From: Metabacillus niabensis
Lineage (GTDB): Bacteria > Bacillota > Bacilli > Bacillales > Bacillaceae
DNA: 58,597 nucleotides
NCBI RefSeq assembly: GCF_020524345.1
Contig: NZ_JAIVLH010000028.1
Span: 1-58,597, forward strand
Direction: 5' to 3'
This document shows, piece after piece, positions 1 through 8,964 of the stretch (position 1 is the first letter of the stretch; each line of letters starts with the position of its first letter). The notes beneath the pieces are model-generated. The model was not told where the DNA came from and made no database searches. It worked only from the letters and a program-made list of their open reading frames with translations. Both the position numbers and the translations under genes were made by a program.

Positions 1-1
1 A

Positions 2-117
<116 letters not shown>

Positions 118-131
118 AATATTTTTATTAT

Positions 132-208
<77 letters not shown>

Positions 209-212
209 ATAT

Positions 213-289
213 GGTCCGGTAGTTCAGTTGGTTAGAATGCCTGCCTGTCACGCAGGAGGTCGCGGGTTCGAGTCCCGTCCGGACCGCCA
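213..289 (+). tRNA. tRNA-Asp (GTC)
   Basis: A 77-nt cloverleaf with acceptor stem GGTCCGG/CCGGACC, anticodon GTC between CCTGC and GCAGG, T-arm GGGTTCGAGTCC and encoded CCA. It lies 4 nt after tRNA-fMet, as in a processed polycistronic rRNA-tRNA transcript. Confidence 0.97.
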
Positions 290-305
290 TATAATTGATT
301 GCTTG

Positions 306-331
306 CGAAACATAGATGTTTCGTTTTTTTT
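306..331 (+). terminator. intrinsic terminator of the rrn-tRNA operon
   Basis: Seven-base-pair stem CGAAACA/TGTTTCG with a 4-nt loop, directly followed by eight T. It begins 17 nt after tRNA-Asp and fits as the end of the rRNA operon. Confidence 0.85.
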
Positions 332-458
332 ATGTCCTTTTTTAGTTTGAAACACAAACTAAAAATTATAATAATTCCACCTTTAGAATTAATATGGTAC
401 GATAGAATGTGACAAACTTGGTTAAACTAATTATTAGTTTTCTACGACAAAATTACTT

Positions 459-486
459 CCTTAGGAAATACTCCTAAGGTTTTTTC
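459..486 (+). terminator. terminator-like hairpin upstream of thiL
   Basis: Eight-base-pair stem CCTTAGGA/TCCTAAGG with a 5-nt loop and a T run, ending 33 nt before the thiL start. It may be a second stop for rrn read-through or a leader attenuator for the thiL operon. No coding sequence or recognisable riboswitch lies between it and the first terminator (332-458), only an AT-rich stretch with a small TTAGTTT/AAACTAA inverted repeat at 342-362. Confidence 0.6.
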
Positions 487-518
487 ATAGGTAAAATATT
501 AGGAATGTGGAGAGCAAA

Positions 519-1505
519 ATGGATGAATTTGATTTTATAAATAAGGTAAAACCAGATCGTATCTTTCATCAAAATGTAAAAGTTGCTATTGGTGATGATG
601 CCGCTATTTATGAATCTTCTCATGGTTTTCATCAAGTTGTTTGTGTAGATACAATGGTTGAGGGTGTTCATTTCCTTAGAAACCTATCTTCACCTTTTGA
701 AATAGGGTACAAGTCGCTGGCCGTTAACGTAAGTGATCTTGCTGCTATGTCAGCAATACCTCTGTATTATTTCATTTCTCTAGCTGTACCTTCAAATTGG
801 AATGAAGATGATCTTATTGAAATTTATGAGGGAATGAAGAAGCTATCAGAAGAATACGAAATGGATCTATTAGGTGGCGATACTGTTTCTACCTCAGATA
901 AACTCGTGATTACTGTAACAGTCATCGGAGAGGTGGAAGCAGGTAGAAAAACTCTAAGGAGTAATGCTAAGAATGAGGATATCGTCTTTGTAACAGGAAC
1001 AATTGGCGATTCTGCTGCAGGGCTAGCCATTTTATTAGGCCAAACTTCTATACATAATGAATCTTTAAAAATGTATTTTACAGAAAAGCATAAGATGCCA
1101 ATTCCTCAAGTGAAGGCAGGAAGATTGATAGGCGAGTTAAAAAGAGCATCATTAAATGATATAAGCGATGGACTGGCAAGTGAATTAAATGAAATTTCTG
1201 AAGCTAGTCATGTCGGAATCACAATAGATGAAGATGCTCTTCCACTAAGTGATGAACTTTCAACATTACAGTCAACTTCTCTTCTTCAAGATTGGGCTTT
1301 ATATGGTGGAGAGGATTATGAATTAGTTGGGACAACTTCACCAGATTCATGGGAAAAATTGAAGAAAGACTGTAATGAACTAGGGATAAAAATCACTAAG
1401 ATAGGGTTCGTTGATTCCAGCCATAAAGAGGTAATGCTAAAATCAAAGAAACAAGAGTATATAAAACTTAAAAAATCAGGGTATAACCACTTCAAAAAAA
1501 GTTAA
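519..1505 (+). CDS. thiL: thiamine-monophosphate kinase ThiL
   Basis: ATP-dependent phosphorylation of thiamine monophosphate to the coenzyme thiamine pyrophosphate, in the cytosol. The 328-residue protein has the AIR-synthase/ThiL fold signatures: IGDDAA near residue 25, VDTMVEGVHF, the LGGDTVST motif near 120 and the GGEDYELV motif near 270. The GTG at 507 is in frame, but GGAG at 509-512 sits seven bases before ATG 519, and MDEFDF matches the remembered start of B. subtilis YdiA, so 519 is chosen. It is the first gene of the tightly spaced thiL-tsaE-tsaB-rimI-tsaD group; only one base separates its stop from the possible GTG of the next frame. The family assignment is firm; transcription start is not visible. 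Confidence 0.95.
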   Translation: MDEFDFINKVKPDRIFHQNVKVAIGDDAAIYESSHGFHQVVCVDTMVEGVHFLRNLSSPFEIGYKSLAVNVSDLAAMSAIPLYYFISLAVPSNWNEDDLIEIYEGMKKLSEEYEMDLLGGDTVSTSDKLVITVTVIGEVEAGRKTLRSNAKNEDIVFVTGTIGDSAAGLAILLGQTSIHNESLKMYFTEKHKMPIPQVKAGRLIGELKRASLNDISDGLASELNEISEASHVGITIDEDALPLSDELSTLQSTSLLQDWALYGGEDYELVGTTSPDSWEKLKKDCNELGIKITKIGFVDSSHKEVMLKSKKQEYIKLKKSGYNHFKKS

Positions 1506-1515
1506 GGTGAGCAGA

Positions 1516-2001
1516 GTGGATCAAATTAAATTTATGACAAAAAGTACTGAAGATACTACGACTATTGCGCAATCTTTATCGAAGTTGCTAAACAAAAATG
1601 ATGTGATTACTCTTGAGGGAGATTTGGGTGCAGGGAAAACAACTTTTACTAAAGCATTAGCAAAGGGGCTAGGGATAAGTCGAAATGTAAATAGTCCTAC
1701 GTTTACAATTATTAAAGAGTATAGAGAGGGTAGATTGCCCTTGTATCATATGGATGTATATCGTGTTGAAGATGCGGATGAAGATCTTGGTTTCGATGAG
1801 TATTTTCATGGTAATGGTATTACAGTCGTAGAGTGGGCACATTTAATTGAAGAGCAGCTACCGAATGAACGATTAGATATAAGAATTCTTTATGTGGATG
1901 ATACAACAAGGACAATTATAGTGAAACCTAGAGGGTCTCATTATGAGGAACTATGTAAGGAGTTAAGTGATGAATGCATTAGCTATAGACACGACGAATA
2001 A
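1516..2001 (+). CDS. tsaE: tRNA t6A biosynthesis ATPase TsaE
   Basis: P-loop ATPase that works with TsaB and TsaD to install threonylcarbamoyl on A37 of ANN-decoding tRNAs. The 161-residue protein carries Walker A GDLGAGKTTF, the switch-like SPTFTIIKEY segment, LYHMDVYR, and the C-terminal VEWAHLIEEQLP typical of the family. GTG 1516 is preferred to GTG 1507: AAGGTGAG (1504-1511) precedes it and the resulting N-terminus has the same length as remembered B. subtilis YdiB. The 3' end overlaps tsaB by 32 nt, so translation of the two is probably coupled. Confidence 0.94.
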   Translation: MDQIKFMTKSTEDTTTIAQSLSKLLNKNDVITLEGDLGAGKTTFTKALAKGLGISRNVNSPTFTIIKEYREGRLPLYHMDVYRVEDADEDLGFDEYFHGNGITVVEWAHLIEEQLPNERLDIRILYVDDTTRTIIVKPRGSHYEELCKELSDECISYRHDE

Positions 2002-2662
2002 TGTGCTTGGAGTAGCCATTGTCAATGGAGAAACGGTTATAGGTGAATATATAACAAATTTAAAGAAAAATCATTCTGTACGAGCCATGCCTGCTATTGA
2101 GGGACTACTTCATGACTGTGATTTTACACCGAAGGATTTGGAAAAAATAATTGTAGCGACAGGGCCAGGTTCATACACCGGTGTTCGTATTGGTGTATCG
2201 ATTGCAAAGACAATGGCTTGGGCTCTAAAGATTCCTATTGTAGGTGTATCTAGTTTAGAAACTTTGGCTGCAAATGGCCGCTATTTTGACGGACTTATTT
2301 CACCGATTTTTGATGCAAGAAGAGGACAAGTCTATACAGGATTATATCAATATGATGAAAATAGTGATTTAGTGACGGTTCATAAAGATCAAAATTTACT
2401 ATTAACTGATTGGATAGAGCACTTATATAAGAGTGATAAGAATGTTTTATTTTTAGGAAATGATGTTCATATCCACAAAGATACCATTATAGAATTGCTT
2501 GGTGACCGAGCTGTAATAGGCAATGTTTCTTTACATAATCCAAGACCTGCTGAACTAGGTCTAATAGGGATAAAAAGAGAAGCAACAGATGTTCATAAAC
2601 TTGTACCAAATTATATCAGATTAGCTGAAGCAGAGGCCAAGTGGCTTGAGCAACAGAAATAA
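1970..2662 (+). CDS. tsaB: tRNA t6A biosynthesis protein TsaB
   Basis: Inactive paralogue of TsaD that scaffolds the t6A-synthesis complex with TsaD and TsaE. At 230 residues it has the ASKHA-fold start ALAIDTTN, the family motif GPGSYTGVRIGV near 70, SSLETLAAN and ISPIFDARRGQVYTGLY. The start ATG 1970 has AAGGAG seven bases upstream; GTG 1967 is in frame but worse placed. The gene begins inside tsaE and ends two bases before the ATG chosen for rimI. The C-terminal LVPNYIRLAEAEAKWLE is typical of Bacillus YdiC. Confidence 0.95.
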   Translation: MNALAIDTTNNVLGVAIVNGETVIGEYITNLKKNHSVRAMPAIEGLLHDCDFTPKDLEKIIVATGPGSYTGVRIGVSIAKTMAWALKIPIVGVSSLETLAANGRYFDGLISPIFDARRGQVYTGLYQYDENSDLVTVHKDQNLLLTDWIEHLYKSDKNVLFLGNDVHIHKDTIIELLGDRAVIGNVSLHNPRPAELGLIGIKREATDVHKLVPNYIRLAEAEAKWLEQQK

Positions 2663-2663
2663 G

Positions 2664-3128
2664 ATGGTGTCTACTGTGGAAAATCAATATACAATGAGAA
2701 AAATGCGAAAAGAAGACATTGACGAAGTTTATCAAATAGAATGTCAATCCTTTTCGGCACCATGGACAAAAGAGTCCTTATATTATGAGCTTGAGCAAAA
2801 TTTATTTGCAAAATATATAGTTGTTGAACATGAGAAACAAGTGATAGGTTACTGTGGATTGTGGGTGATAATGGATGATGCCCAGATTACCAATATTGCG
2901 GTCCATCCTAATTTTAGAGGAAAAAGAATAGGTGAAGCTCTATTGAGATTTGCTATGCAATTAAGTAGGGAAATGAAGGCACAAAGATTGTCATTAGAGG
3001 TAAGGGTATCTAATCATATTGCTCAATCTTTATATAAAAAAGTAGGGTTTGAACCTGGTGGTATAAGAAAAAATTATTATACAGATAACCAGGAAGATGC
3101 TTTAGTAATGTGGGTGAATTTAATATGA
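2664..3128 (+). CDS. rimI: ribosomal protein alanine N-acetyltransferase RimI
   Basis: GNAT-family N-acetyltransferase; in E. coli RimI acetylates the N-terminal alanine of ribosomal protein S18. The 154-residue protein has the GNAT core: IANIAVHP-like segment [19 protein letters not shown] (acetyl-CoA binding loop R/Q-x-x-G-x-G/A is RGKRIG), [20 protein letters not shown], and a C-terminal [16 protein letters not shown], all family hallmarks. Start choice is the weak point: ATG 2664 gives an N-terminus of the usual length but lacks a strong ribosome binding site, so coupling to tsaB is likely; ATG 2694 is an alternative. It overlaps tsaD by four bases. Confidence 0.92.
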   Translation: MVSTVENQYTMRKMRKEDIDEVYQIECQSFSAPWTKESLYYELEQNLFAKYIVVEHEKQVIGYCGLWVIMDDAQITNIAVHPNFRGKRIGEALLRFAMQLSREMKAQRLSLEVRVSNHIAQSLYKKVGFEPGGIRKNYYTDNQEDALVMWVNLI

Positions 3129-4150
3129 GTCAAACTGATCAATATATATTAGGAATTGAAACAAGCTGTGATGAAACCGCCGCAGCCATTGTTAAAAATG
3201 GACGAGAGATTGTAGCGAATGTTGTAGCATCTCAAATTGAGAGTCATAAGCGATTTGGTGGTGTCGTCCCGGAAATCGCATCTAGACATCATGTTGAGCA
3301 ATTAACTATTGTATTTGACGAAGCAATGAAACAAGCTGAGCTTTCGTTTGAAGATATTTCAGCTATTGCCGTGACAGAAGGACCCGGTTTAGTGGGAGCT
3401 TTATTAACAGGTATAAATGCAGCTAAAGCTTTAGCTTTCTCACATTCTATTCCATTAGTAGGTGTTCATCATATTGCTGGGCACATTTATGCAAATCGTT
3501 TGATCCAAGAATTAGAATTTCCTCTACTTGCCTTAGTTGTATCCGGAGGGCATACTGAATTAGTTTATATGAAGGAACATGGACACTTTAAGGTGATAGG
3601 TGAAACCTTGGATGATGCTGCAGGTGAGGCATACGATAAGGTAGCTAGAACAATTGGTCTTCCATATCCGGGAGGTCCTCATATTGATCGTTTAGCCCAT
3701 GAGGGACAGGCAACTATTGATTTTCCGAGAGCATGGCTGAGTGAAGGCTCGTTTGACTTTAGCTTCAGTGGATTGAAGTCAGCTGTAATTAATACATTAC
3801 ACAATGCTAAGCAGAAAGGCATAGAACTTGATCCAAAGGACGTCGCTGCTAGTTTTCAGGCAAGTGTTGTGGATGTATTAGTAACCAAAACAGCACAAGC
3901 TGTGGATAAGTATAAAGTGAAGCAACTATTATTAGCAGGTGGAGTTGCAGCAAATAAAGGTTTGCGAACAGCGTTGGAAAAGGAATTTTCTCAAAAAGAT
4001 GAGGTAAAGTTAATTATACCGCCTCTATCCTTATGTACTGATAATGCAGCAATGATTGCGGCGGCAGGCAGTATATTATTTGATAAGGGAATGAGAAGTG
4101 ATTTAGCACTTAATGCTAATCCTGGCTTAGAGCTTAACTCATCCTATTAA
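3125..4150 (+). CDS. tsaD: tRNA N6-threonylcarbamoyladenosine transferase TsaD
   Basis: Catalytic subunit that transfers the threonylcarbamoyl group from TC-AMP to A37 of tRNA. The 341-residue protein starts with [15 protein letters not shown], has the metal-binding HHVEQ and HHIAGH pairs (two histidines per motif), the glycine-rich [11 protein letters not shown], and [12 protein letters not shown], the standard Kae1/TsaD signature set. ATG 3125 is preferred over the in-frame GTG 3110; GGGTGA lies seven bases upstream. Last gene of the group, followed by a hairpin. With tsaE and tsaB immediately upstream the complete t6A transfer complex is encoded here; the TC-AMP synthase TsaC is not in the window. 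Confidence 0.96.
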   Translation: MSQTDQYILGIETSCDETAAAIVKNGREIVANVVASQIESHKRFGGVVPEIASRHHVEQLTIVFDEAMKQAELSFEDISAIAVTEGPGLVGALLTGINAAKALAFSHSIPLVGVHHIAGHIYANRLIQELEFPLLALVVSGGHTELVYMKEHGHFKVIGETLDDAAGEAYDKVARTIGLPYPGGPHIDRLAHEGQATIDFPRAWLSEGSFDFSFSGLKSAVINTLHNAKQKGIELDPKDVAASFQASVVDVLVTKTAQAVDKYKVKQLLLAGGVAANKGLRTALEKEFSQKDEVKLIIPPLSLCTDNAAMIAAAGSILFDKGMRSDLALNANPGLELNSSY

Positions 4151-4163
4151 TTGATACAAAATT

Positions 4164-4197
4164 GGGCAGGCCTTATTCGGGTTCTGTCCCTTTTTTC
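4164..4197 (+). terminator. probable terminator after tsaD
   Basis: Imperfect stem GGGCAG/CTGTCCC (one bulge) followed by six T, 13 nt after the tsaD stop. Confidence 0.6.
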
Positions 4198-4204
4198 GGT
4201 ATTT

Positions 4205-4526
4205 TTCGACAAAATGTTGAATTTCCATAGCAAATAAGTCAATGTTCACCGAGATTTGGTTAAGCACAGAGTTATCCACAGGATGTGCACGTTTTTTTGT
4301 AGAAATGTGTAAAAGAATTAAAAAAGCTGTCAAATCAATGAAAAATCCTATGTGAATAACTTGGACAAAAAAATGAAAATTTGTGGATAATGTGTATAAG
4401 TCTGTTGATATGTTGGAAATAGAGGATTTATTATGTGGATAAATAAGTGGATTGTGTATAACATGATTTTAATTTATTTGGAATGATAAGAAGTTTGTCG
4501 AAATAATTACTTTACCAATTGTCGAA
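4205..4526. promoter_or_regulatory. DnaA-box cluster flanked by Spo0A boxes (tsaD-ydiF intergenic)
   Basis: Non-coding region between two convergent genes. DnaA boxes: TTATCCACA perfect at 4272-4280 (+), 4382-4390 (-) and 4434-4442 (-); boxes fitting TTWTNCACA at 4306-4314, 4351-4359, 4391-4399 and 4453-4461 (all -). Spo0A boxes (TTTGTCRAA): perfect at 4205-4213 (-) and 4494-4502 (+), eight of nine at 4518-4526 (+). As I recall, the gcp(tsaD)-ydiF intergenic region of B. subtilis is one of the stable DnaA-binding clusters outside oriC, proposed to titrate DnaA and limit initiation. Conservation of position and boxes supports the same role. No coding sequence is seen here. Confidence 0.85.
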
Positions 4527-4529
4527 ACA

Positions 4530-4560
4530 AAAAAACAGCGAAAATGGTTCGCTGTTTTTA
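4530..4560 (-). terminator. terminator overlapping the ydiF stop
   Basis: Stem AAACAGCGAA/TTCGCTGTTT around a 5-nt loop; read on the minus strand it ends in a T run, right after or overlapping the ydiF stop codon. Confidence 0.8.
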
Positions 4561-6492
4561 ATGTAACTGTTCCCACTCAGTCATTAGTTGCTCTAAATCA
4601 GAATTCAGTTGTTCATTTTCTATATTAATTTTTTGAACTTGCTCATGATCTTGATAAATAGAAGGGTCGCAAAGTAGAGCTTCGTTTTTTTCAATTCTTT
4701 CTTCAATTTCACTAATGCTTTGTTCTATTTCTTCAATTCTTCGTTGCTTTTGACGTTCGAGTTTTTTTAGTTCTTTTTCTTGCTGGTAGTTTAGTTTTCC
4801 TTCTGATGCAGATGAACTGATTTTATGAGAAACGTTGTTTTTCTCTTCTTCCGCAAGTCGCTCTAGCTCTAATATTTCTTCTTTCTTTGTTAAAAAATAA
4901 TCATAGTCACCTAAGTACTCTGTTAGATTATGACTTGATAATTCAAAAACCTTTGTAGCAATGCGATTTATAAAGTAACGGTCGTGTGAGACAAAAAGTA
5001 TGGTTCCTGGAAAGTCGATTAAAGCATTCTCCAGTATTTCTTTACTATCTAAATCTAAATGGTTTGTTGGTTCATCAAGAATGAGGAAATTAGCTTTTTG
5101 AAGCATAAGCTTAGAAAGTGCCAGCCTTGCTTTTTCTCCACCACTTAGTGTTGAAACAGGCTTTAACACATCATCACCTGAAAATAGAAAGTTACCTAGC
5201 ACGGTTCGAATTTCCTTTTCTGTTTGCTGTGGATATTCATCCCATAGCTCGTCCAACACACGTTTATTTGATGTTAAATCAGCTTGCTGTTGATCGTAAT
5301 ATCCAATTTGTACATGTGACCCTAATGAAAAGTTACCAGTTAATGCATCAAGCTTTTGGACAATAGACTTTAACAAAGTTGATTTTCCAATACCATTTGG
5401 CCCAACAAGGGCGATTGAGTCACCTCTTGATATAGAAAAAGAGATATTTGAGATAATAGGGTGGTGTTTATCGTAAGAAACAGAAATATCTGTTGCTTTT
5501 AACACATCATTTCCACTTTGTCTTTCAATATCAAATTGAAAGTTTGCTGATTTTTCATCTCCAAGAGGTTTACTCATTAACTCCATTTTTTCCAGCTTTT
5601 TTCTACGGCTTTGTGCAAGCTTTGTTGTGGATGCTCTTGCTATATTACGCTGAATAAAATCTTTGAGTTTTGCCACTTCTTCTTGCTGTCTTTCAAAGCT
5701 TTTTACTTCCTTTTCATAGTTTTCAGCCTTTTGTTTTAAATAGTTGCTATAGTTTCCAATGAACCTTGTGCTCGTATTTCTGCTAATTTCATAAACTTGA
5801 TTAACAATTTTGTCGAGGAAATATCGGTCATGTGAAACAATTAAGATAGCCCCTAGGTAATTTTGTAAATATTGTTCCAGCCAAGTTAAGGTTTCGATAT
5901 CAAGGTGGTTTGTTGGCTCATCCAAAATTAATAGATCCGGTTTTGTTAACAATAATTTACCTAAAGCTAACCGTGTTTTTTGGCCGCCACTTAAAGAAGA
6001 GATTTTGGTTTCCGGATCAAAGCTGCTAAAACCTAAACCATGAAGGACGGAACGAATATCTGCTTCATACTGATAACCGCCTTCCTCTTTAAATTTCACT
6101 TGAAGTTTGTCATACTCTTTTAATAGTTGTTCAAACTTTTGAGTTTCGCTGTTAGGATCTACAGTTGTCATTCGTTGTTCAAGTTTACGCATGTCTTCTT
6201 CCATTGATTTTAGATGCTTAAAAACTAAATTCATCTCATCCCAAATAGATAATTGTGATTCTAAACCAGTATCCTGCGCCAAGTAACCAATTGAAACATC
6301 TTTTGGTTTAATAATTTCACCCGAGTCGTAAGACATTGCGCCGGAGATTATTTTTAAAAGAGTTGATTTACCCGCACCATTGCGGCCGACAAGAGCAATC
6401 TTATCTCTAGTTTGTACTTCTAGCTTAATATTCGATAAAATAGGATCAGCACCAAAGTATTTACTAAGTTGATTTATTTGTAACAATATCAT
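4558..6492 (-). CDS. ydiF: ABC-F family ATPase YdiF
   Basis: Cytosolic ABC-F protein of the ribosome-associated translation factor group. The 644-residue chain has two ABC ATPase domains: Walker A GRNGAGKST near 40 and GPNGIGKST near 360, signature LSGGQKTRLALGK and LSGGEKARLALSK, Walker B LLILDEPTNHLD and FLILDEPTNHLD, joined by the charged ABC-F linker around 240-310, with a C-terminal coiled coil (about 550-640). No membrane segment. GTG 6501 is in frame, but the AGAGGTG site is seven bases before ATG 6492 and the MILLQ start matches YdiF. Whether it protects ribosomes against an antibiotic or acts in ordinary translation cannot be told from sequence. It is transcribed towards the DnaA-box region. 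Confidence 0.93.
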   Translation of the reverse strand: MILLQINQLSKYFGADPILSNIKLEVQTRDKIALVGRNGAGKSTLLKIISGAMSYDSGEIIKPKDVSIGYLAQDTGLESQLSIWDEMNLVFKHLKSMEEDMRKLEQRMTTVDPNSETQKFEQLLKEYDKLQVKFKEEGGYQYEADIRSVLHGLGFSSFDPETKISSLSGGQKTRLALGKLLLTKPDLLILDEPTNHLDIETLTWLEQYLQNYLGAILIVSHDRYFLDKIVNQVYEISRNTSTRFIGNYSNYLKQKAENYEKEVKSFERQQEEVAKLKDFIQRNIARASTTKLAQSRRKKLEKMELMSKPLGDEKSANFQFDIERQSGNDVLKATDISVSYDKHHPIISNISFSISRGDSIALVGPNGIGKSTLLKSIVQKLDALTGNFSLGSHVQIGYYDQQQADLTSNKRVLDELWDEYPQQTEKEIRTVLGNFLFSGDDVLKPVSTLSGGEKARLALSKLMLQKANFLILDEPTNHLDLDSKEILENALIDFPGTILFVSHDRYFINRIATKVFELSSHNLTEYLGDYDYFLTKKEEILELERLAEEEKNNVSHKISSSASEGKLNYQQEKELKKLERQKQRRIEEIEQSISEIEERIEKNEALLCDPSIYQDHEQVQKINIENEQLNSDLEQLMTEWEQLH

Positions 6493-6799
6493 TGTATTCA
6501 CCTCTACTAATGCTTTTAGTGTAGCCTAATCATGCCCTTATAGGCAACATTGACTGATTTCAAATTGAAAGAACTTGAAGAGAAACTCTTCTTAAGGGTG
6601 ATGAAAGACAAAAGTTGAAGAGATAGAGTAGGAAAGATCTCTCATGAGGGGGATGAAAGAAAAAAGTCAGTGAGATCACCCAAGTAAAGTACTTTTAACG
6701 AAGGAAAACGAACAAAAAACAAATCTATTAATTGTCACAATAACAAAACAGACAGATGCAAAAAAATAGTGTATAGTCTAGGTATAAGGGGATCTGTAT
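6493..6799. other. ydiF-moaC divergent intergenic region
   Basis: 307 nt without a gene. It holds an imperfect direct repeat (6594-6676) and, just before moaC, a TATAGT at 6772-6777 with a poor -35 (CAGACA, 6749-6754) 17 bases upstream, which is a weak candidate moaC promoter. Nothing else recognised. Confidence 0.5.
6594..6676. repeat. imperfect tandem-like direct repeat
   Basis: Units 6594-6624 and 6646-6676 match at about 24 of 31 positions, sharing the core GATGAAAGA and ending GAGAT, with a 52-nt period. No reading frame. Function unknown; it could be a duplicated regulator site or leader RNA segment. Confidence 0.45.
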
Positions 6800-7288
6800 A
6801 TGTCAGAGTTTACTCATTTTAATGATCAGGGCAGAGCAAAGATGGTTGATATTTCTGCCAAAGAAGAAACAGTTAGAACAGCTCTTGCTAAAACCAGCAT
6901 AACTGTCACCGAAGAAGTATATAAGAAAATCACAAATCATGAGATAGGCAAGGGTGATGTTTTATCCGTTGCCCAGGTAGCTGGAGTTATGGCTGCTAAA
7001 CAAACTTCAAATGTTATTCCGATGTGTCACCCAATTTCAATTAAAGGTGTTAACGTTGAATTTGAATGGATAGTTAACGATCCTGATTATACTTTATGTA
7101 TTTCTGTTACTGTCAAAACAAAAGGAAGTACAGGTGTTGAAATGGAAGCGTTAACCGCTGCAAGCATTACAGCACTTACTGTTTATGATATGTGTAAAGC
7201 AGTTGATAAAGGTATGATCATAGGAGAAACCTATTTAGTTGAAAAAACAGGTGGCAAAAGTGGTGAATTTTTAAGAAAAGAAATATGA
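6800..7288 (+). CDS. moaC: cyclic pyranopterin monophosphate synthase MoaC
   Basis: Converts the MoaA product (3',8-cyclo-7,8-dihydro-GTP) to cyclic pyranopterin monophosphate in molybdenum cofactor synthesis. The 162 residues cover the whole family: [13 protein letters not shown] at the start, [21 protein letters not shown], the active-site MCHPI (near 77), [25 protein letters not shown] with catalytic Asp/Lys, and KTGGKSGEF at the end. AAGGGGA lies about ten bases before ATG 6800. No other Moa gene is in the window. It is followed by rex, 44 nt away; the same moaC-rex order occurs in B. subtilis. Confidence 0.96.
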   Translation: MSEFTHFNDQGRAKMVDISAKEETVRTALAKTSITVTEEVYKKITNHEIGKGDVLSVAQVAGVMAAKQTSNVIPMCHPISIKGVNVEFEWIVNDPDYTLCISVTVKTKGSTGVEMEALTAASITALTVYDMCKAVDKGMIIGETYLVEKTGGKSGEFLRKEI

Positions 7289-7304
7289 CAATATCTATTG
7301 TCAT
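7285..7304. other. perfect inverted repeat between moaC and rex
   Basis: ATGACAATA and TATTGTCAT are exact inverted copies with a 2-nt spacer, overlapping the moaC stop codon. There is no clean T run, so a terminator is doubtful. It does not match the Rex operator (TTGTGAA-N4-TTCACAA). Possible protein-binding site or mRNA hairpin. Confidence 0.5.
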
Positions 7305-7332
7305 GTGTTTTGTTTGAATGTGAGGGATCAGA

Positions 7333-7977
7333 TTGAATATAGACCAAACGAAAATACCGCAGGCAACAGCAAAGAGGTTGCCGTTATATTACCGTTTTTT
7401 GAAAAATTTACACTCATCAGGGAAGCAGCGTGTGTCTTCAGCTGAGCTAAGTGATGCTGTAAAGGTAGATTCTGCAACGATTCGGAGAGATTTCTCATAT
7501 TTTGGAGCGTTAGGGAAAAAAGGGTATGGTTATAATGTGAATTATCTGTTATCCTTTTTTAGAAAAACACTAGATCAGGATGAAACAACAAAGGTCTGTT
7601 TAATAGGAGTAGGTAACTTAGGTACCGCCTTTTTACATTATAATTTTACTAAGAATAATAATACGGTGATTTCTTTAGCTTTTGATGTAGCACAAGAAAA
7701 GGTAGGGACAGAAATTGGCGGAGTACCTGTTTTTCATTTAGATGATCTTGAAACACAGCTTCCAGATGATGTAACAGTGGCCATCTTAACTGTACCGGCT
7801 GCAGTAGCGCAATCCATTACCGACCGATTAATTACAAAAGGCATTAAAGGAATTTTAAATTTTACACCTGCTCGAATTAATGTTCCTGATGAAATTAGAA
7901 TTCACCATATTGATTTAGCGGTTGAACTTCAGTCACTTGTCTACTTTTTGAAACATTATCCAAATGATGAAAAATAA
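7333..7977 (+). CDS. rex: redox-sensing transcriptional repressor Rex
   Basis: Homodimeric repressor that reads the NADH/NAD+ ratio and controls fermentation and respiration genes. The 214 residues hold an N-terminal winged helix ([16 protein letters not shown], then [22 protein letters not shown], about 1-80) and a Rossmann domain with GVGNLGTAF near 97 and [14 protein letters not shown], ending with the domain-swapped helix [19 protein letters not shown]. The start is TTG 7333, with GAGGGA five bases before; it matches the remembered N-terminus [17 protein letters not shown]. It sits directly upstream of the tat genes as in B. subtilis. No perfect Rex operator was seen in the window. Confidence 0.96.
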   Translation: MNIDQTKIPQATAKRLPLYYRFLKNLHSSGKQRVSSAELSDAVKVDSATIRRDFSYFGALGKKGYGYNVNYLLSFFRKTLDQDETTKVCLIGVGNLGTAFLHYNFTKNNNTVISLAFDVAQEKVGTEIGGVPVFHLDDLETQLPDDVTVAILTVPAAVAQSITDRLITKGIKGILNFTPARINVPDEIRIHHIDLAVELQSLVYFLKHYPNDEK

Positions 7978-8001
7978 CAGCACACAAAGGAGATGGATTT
8001 A

Positions 8002-8199
8002 ATGCCAAATGTAGGAATCGGAAGCCTTTTATTGATTGTTTTTGTTGCACTTCTTATTTTTGGACCAAAGAAATTGCCACAGCTGGGAAAAGCAGCTGGT
8101 AATACATTACGAGAATTTAAAAATGCTACAAAAGGTTTAGCCGATGATGATGACGATGATCAAGATGCTAAGCAAAAGAATAAAGAAGAGGTAAAGTAA
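8002..8199 (+). CDS. tatA: Sec-independent translocase subunit TatA (TatAy type)
   Basis: Pore-forming small subunit of the twin-arginine translocase. The 65 residues comprise one N-terminal membrane helix ([20 protein letters not shown]), the FGPKKLP hinge, an amphipathic helix [19 protein letters not shown] and a highly acidic tail with six consecutive Asp. ATG 8002 is chosen over the in-frame ATG 7993 because AAAGGAGA overlaps the latter. It is followed by tatC after 18 nt, so the pair forms a minimal TatA-TatC translocase without TatB, as in Gram-positive bacteria. Confidence 0.95.
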   Translation: MPNVGIGSLLLIVFVALLIFGPKKLPQLGKAAGNTLREFKNATKGLADDDDDDQDAKQKNKEEVK

Positions 8200-8217
8200 G
8201 ATAGGATGGAACCCGAT

Positions 8218-8964
8218 ATGAAACACGATGAAATGTCGGTCATTGAACATATAACAGAACTGAGAAAACGACTCGTCATTGTTGTCGTTTTCTTTTTCTT
8301 AGCTGTTATTGCCGGTTTTTTACTTTCAGGACCGATCATTAAATATTTACAGCATACAGACGAAGCAAAATCATTAACATTAAATGCATTTAATCTAACA
8401 GATCCATTGATGGTCTACATGAAGTTTGCTTTTATTATTGCATTTGTTATTACATCGCCAATCATTTTGTACCAGCTTTGGTCTTTTGTAAGTCCAGGTC
8501 TATATGAGAAGGAGAGAAAAGTAACCTTAAGCTACATACCGATCTCAGTTTTCCTTTTTTTATTGGGTTTGGCATTCGCATACTTTATTCTCTTTCCATT
8601 TGTTATTGATTTTATGGAAAGAATATCGAATGATCTGGATGTAAACCAGGTAATTGGAATTAATGAATATTTTTCTTTCTTAATTCAATTAACTCTTCCA
8701 TTTGGATTACTTTTTCAATTACCGGTTGTTATTATGTTCTTAACAAGATTAGGAATCGTCACACCGATGTTTTTATCAAGTGTACGGAAATATGCTTATT
8801 TTGTGTTATTAGTTATCGCAGCACTTATTACACCACCTGAATTAGCTTCACACTTGATGGTTTCTATCCCTCTATTTATCTTATATGAAATTAGTATTTG
8901 GGTTTCGAGAATCACATATAGAAAATCACAAAAATTGAGATTTGAAGAGGAAAATAAAAAATGA
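8218..8964 (+). CDS. tatC: Sec-independent translocase subunit TatC (TatCy type)
   Basis: Membrane receptor that recognises twin-arginine signal peptides of folded exported proteins. The 248-residue chain has six predicted membrane segments and the N-terminal HITELRKRL of the signal-peptide site, SPGLYEKERK loop, and the GINEYFSFL and TPPELASHLM segments typical of TatC. ATG 8218 has AGGATGG eight bases before; ATG 8206 in the same frame lies on top of that site and is less likely. Substrates are unknown; none with a clear twin-arginine signal was noticed in the window. Confidence 0.95.
   Translation: MKHDEMSVIEHITELRKRLVIVVVFFFLAVIAGFLLSGPIIKYLQHTDEAKSLTLNAFNLTDPLMVYMKFAFIIAFVITSPIILYQLWSFVSPGLYEKERKVTLSYIPISVFLFLLGLAFAYFILFPFVIDFMERISNDLDVNQVIGINEYFSFLIQLTLPFGLLFQLPVVIMFLTRLGIVTPMFLSSVRKYAYFVLLVIAALITPPELASHLMVSIPLFILYEISIWVSRITYRKSQKLRFEEENKK

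Noticed and set aside
6732-6740. Rex half-site TTGTCACAA upstream of moaC
   Set aside because: No second half-site at the right spacing; not the TTGTGAA-N4-TTCACAA operator.
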